A program made the position numbers and the translations under genes. A stretch of DNA of 64,000 nucleotides from contig NZ_VIAR01000001.1 of NCBI RefSeq assembly GCF_006546625.1, positions 1 to 64,000 of the forward strand, in the 5' to 3' direction. Source of the stretch: Haloflavibacter putidus (GTDB taxonomy: Bacteria > Bacteroidota > Bacteroidia > Flavobacteriales > Flavobacteriaceae). Of the stretch, positions 63,001 through 64,000 are shown one piece after another; the stretch's first letter is position 1; every line of letters starts with the position of its first letter. The notes beneath the pieces were generated by a model that made no database searches, was not told the DNA's origin, and was given only the letters and a program-made list of their open reading frames with translations.

Positions 63001-63556
63001 ACCGGTAATTATTTTAATGGCAATTATTCTGAGCTTGGTAGGCGTGTTCTTGGGCTTGATAATTTTTCAAATGGATTTTGTGATTATAATGACCATGATG
63101 GGTATAATTTCCTTAGCAGGAATTGTGGTAAACAATGCCATTGTATTAATAGATTATACACAAATTTTAATAGACCGTAAAAAGCAAGAATTAGACCTAG
63201 AACCTGAAGATTATCTTACCAAAAAACAATATTATGAAGTAATTGTTGCAGGAGGAAAATCTAGGCTGCGCCCGGTATTGTTAACGGCAATTACTACTGT
63301 GTTAGGTTTAATACCACTTGCGGTAGGATTAAATATAGATTTCTTTACATTGTTTACAGATTACGATCCGCAGATTTATATTGGTGGTGATAACGTAAAA
63401 TTCTGGGGACCTTTGGCCTGGACGGTTATTTTTGGACTTACCTTTGCCACTTTCTTAACGTTAATTGTGGTGCCGGTAATGTTTTATATAACCAATCGCG
63501 CCAAAATAAGAGTAAGAAAAAAACGCGGAAAACCACTGCAAAGCTCCCAAGCATAA
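60083..63556 (+). CDS. RND-family efflux pump permease (AcrB/CusA-like)
   Basis: 1157 residues, longer than the 1040-1050 of AcrB. N-terminal helix (about 19-38), porter domain with YSMPREAFPEVVE and VEKFITEPLEEEFNNIGGV, then a helix block (about 350-500) containing the GMLVDNGIVVVENVY proton-relay motif. Two additional hydrophobic segments (about 513-560) form an insertion before the second half, where the second relay helix is at SLAGIVVNNAIVLIDYTQ (about 1013-1030). A further periplasmic/acidic insertion (NIDFFTLFTDYDPQIYIGGDN) lies near 1090-1110. Substrate class (drug, bile salt, lipid or metal) is unknown. It ends the efflux operon. Confidence 0.92.
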   Translation: MSKKDTYKGFGLSSWAIDNKMTVYVIIAIAVIGGFMSYYSMPREAFPEVVETKIYVSSVNPGNSAEDVEKFITEPLEEEFNNIGGVKEITSTTLQDYSIVIVEFEEDIAIPAAKQQVKDKVDMVKAETTWPTLDNGAKVEPNVFDLNISEEMPILNINFTGDYTVQQLKDYAEYLQEKIELLPQIKEATIRGAEEKEVEIAVNVFKMTASKVSFDDIINAVKYENKTISGGNITKNGIEKNIRVIGEIDDPKELENVVVKREDGIVYLKDIAQINFQEKDATTFAREYGQPVVMLDIKKRAGKNMIEAVEEIKQIVEEEKEAYYPTDLHISLTNDQSIKTENQVNDLVNNIIFGVILVVGVLMFFLGFRNALFVGIAIPLSMLISYIILSSMGYTLNTMVLFALVMGLGMLVDNGIVVVENVYTLMSEGKSRIAAAKQGLGEIAWPIIASTATTLAAFFPLGLWPGTIGKFMVVFPITLSVVLGSSLFVALIINAMLTSQFMQTEEKEMRKKRALFVSLILLIGGALFLALGFIIPSGALRGIGNLMLAALLLLWLYRWVLAKAVAFFQFRALKRLESWYENSLRFALKGRMAYLFFFSTVALLFLSFVLIALAQPKVLFFPENEPNQIITYIEYPEATAIEKTNALTKKIEDRIQDVIAQYEDEDGYNFMVESMISQVGEGAGNPQTDGGQQNEMPHKGKVTLSMREFHKRRGVESSDVLSQVRNAVKGFPGVSVIVEKDNVGPPSGYPINLEIKGEDYEKMLAEAEEVRSYIKDLHIDGIEELKLDVNKSKPELDVRVNRQKAGKLGVSTATVGQTLRRAIYGEEVSTYKKDDDDYEINVRFQEEFRYDENAIFNQPITFKNQNTGALIQVPISAVVDKKPTASFSSIKRKDLKRVITLYSNVLEDYNANEIVNQLRRELENYKLPKNITMEFTGEQEEQEKNMSFLVKALLIAMGGILLILVAQFNSLSKPVIILMAIILSLVGVFLGLIIFQMDFVIIMTMMGIISLAGIVVNNAIVLIDYTQILIDRKKQELDLEPEDYLTKKQYYEVIVAGGKSRLRPVLLTAITTVLGLIPLAVGLNIDFFTLFTDYDPQIYIGGDNVKFWGPLAWTVIFGLTFATFLTLIVVPVMFYITNRAKIRVRKKRGKPLQSSQA

Positions 63557-63559
63557 ACT

Positions 63560-63597
63560 AAAAAAGGTCTAAAGTCAGATGATTTTAGACCTTTTTT
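63560..63597 (+). terminator. Rho-independent terminator after the efflux operon
   Basis: A 14-bp perfect stem AAAAAAGGTCTAAA/TTTAGACCTTTTTT (63560-63573 with 63584-63597), a 10-nt loop and a terminal T-run. The second half-stem is duplicated at 63834 (see repeats). Confidence 0.9.
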
Positions 63598-63738
63598 AAT
63601 TTTTCATTATACGTCAAAAACTCAGCACAGTCGAAAGCAAGCAAATGATTTATTAGACGATAGTCTTTAGTCGTGAGTAGGTAGATTTTCTAATTTTTTG
63701 TCTTCTTTTTAACTCTTTCTCTTTTTAACTTTTTCACT
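63583..63738. repeat. Terminal direct repeat, copy 1
   Basis: Begins with the second half-stem of the terminator (TTTTAGACCTTTTTTA) and continues with GCAAGCAAATGATT, GATAGTCTTTAGTCGTGAGT and ACTCTTTCTCTTTTTAAC. A diverged copy starts 251 bp later. No gene is visible. Confidence 0.85.
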
Positions 63739-63751
63739 CATTGACTTTTTT

Positions 63752-63786
63752 ACTCATTAACTCATTAACTCATCAACTCATCAACT
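63752..63786. repeat. Octamer tandem repeat (ACTCATTA)n
   Basis: About 4.5 copies of ACTCATTA, changing to ACTCATCA in the last units. It lies between the two copies of the terminal direct repeat. Confidence 0.85.
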
Positions 63787-63833
63787 ATTTCTCTTCTTTG
63801 CCGGCACTCAAAACAGTCGAGCGCTAGCGGAGA

Positions 63834-63990
63834 TTTTAGACCTTTTTTAGTTTTACATATCACGTCAAGCCTAGACACAATCAAAAGCAAGCAAATGATT
63901 AATTGGTCGATAGTCTTTAGTCGTGAGTAGGCAGATTTTCCAATTTTTTTTGTCTTCTTTTTTACTCTTTCTCTTTTTAACTTTTTCACT
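63834..63990. repeat. Terminal direct repeat, copy 2 (may continue beyond the window)
   Basis: Second copy of 63583-63738 with scattered substitutions: it shares GCAAGCAAATGATT and GATAGTCTTTAGTCGTGAGTAG. It starts with a copy of the half-terminator lacking its partner. The window ends just after it. Confidence 0.85.
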
Positions 63991-64000
63991 TGACTCTTTT

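Noticed and set aside
56950-63556. The TetR-TolC-MFP-RND operon as a novel system
   Set aside because: It is a standard tripartite efflux operon; the pump insertions are unusual in length but common in this phylum.
63752-63786. CRISPR-like array
   Set aside because: The repeat unit is 8 bp with no spacers; it is a simple tandem repeat.

Overview
The window is chromosomal DNA of a low-GC member of the Bacteroidota, almost certainly a Flavobacteriaceae. The evidence is a type IX secretion (T9SS) cargo protein, DUF2723 and DUF5686 proteins, Bacteroidota-type promoters (a TTG box and a TAnnTTTG -7 box), no Shine-Dalgarno sequences that I could see, and housekeeping proteins of flavobacterial type. 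There is no rRNA operon, CRISPR array, prophage or recognisable defence island. Two tRNA genes are present (Gln-TTG and Ser-GGA, both on the minus strand).

Layout. 0-9.6 kb: the tail of an IS110-type transposase at the left edge, tRNA-Gln, an FNT-type channel, a large DUF2723 membrane protein overlapping a polysaccharide deacetylase, a cysteine-less thioredoxin-like protein, a secreted surface protein and a membrane metallophosphoesterase. 9.6-18.5 kb: polA, two small unknown genes, then the translation cluster rplM-rpsI-rpsB-tsf and pyrH-frr. 18.6-25.4 kb: cell-envelope genes (DUF5686 barrel protein, RND/MMPL exporter, zinc-ribbon membrane protein, lipoprotein, small barrel protein). 25.8-30.5 kb: asnS, an RluA-type pseudouridine synthase, rpoN and a membrane protein. 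30.6-41.4 kb: the T9SS cargo gene, threonine dehydrogenase, a lipoprotein/NTF2-like pair, an M13 peptidase, and the M28 peptidase/epimerase pair. 41.4-51.5 kb: cold-shock protein, ClC channel, aspS, an ExbB/ExbD energy-transduction operon, tRNA-Ser, asparaginase, TatD nuclease and a retropepsin-like protein. 51.6-56.8 kb: 2-oxoglutarate dehydrogenase E2/E1 and a polyprenyl diphosphate synthase. 56.9-63.6 kb: a complete TetR-TolC-MFP-RND efflux operon.

Most genes are ordinary core functions, so the unusual signals are non-coding. The strongest is a 9-mer, TTTACGGAA, that I counted at least 24 times on the two strands where base composition predicts about one. It occurs in many reading frames and also between genes, much like a DNA-uptake or other genome-wide signal word. 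A second is a family of word-like intergenic sequences, built from variants of phrases such as CCTAATCCC, AGCTGTAAGC and AAAACGC, that fills most of the longer gaps and includes several direct repeats of over 100 bp. A third is a set of three G/C homopolymers (9, 8 and 7 nt) inside the T9SS cargo gene, which look like possible phase-variation tracts.

Gene starts were moved from the longest possible reading frame where a promoter, terminator or signal peptide argued for it (pyrH, tatD, the PorT-like gene, the retropepsin-like gene, the metallophosphoesterase, the 12.7-kb hypothetical gene and the 34-kb lipoprotein). All functional names rest on motif and family recognition by eye; no database search was possible.
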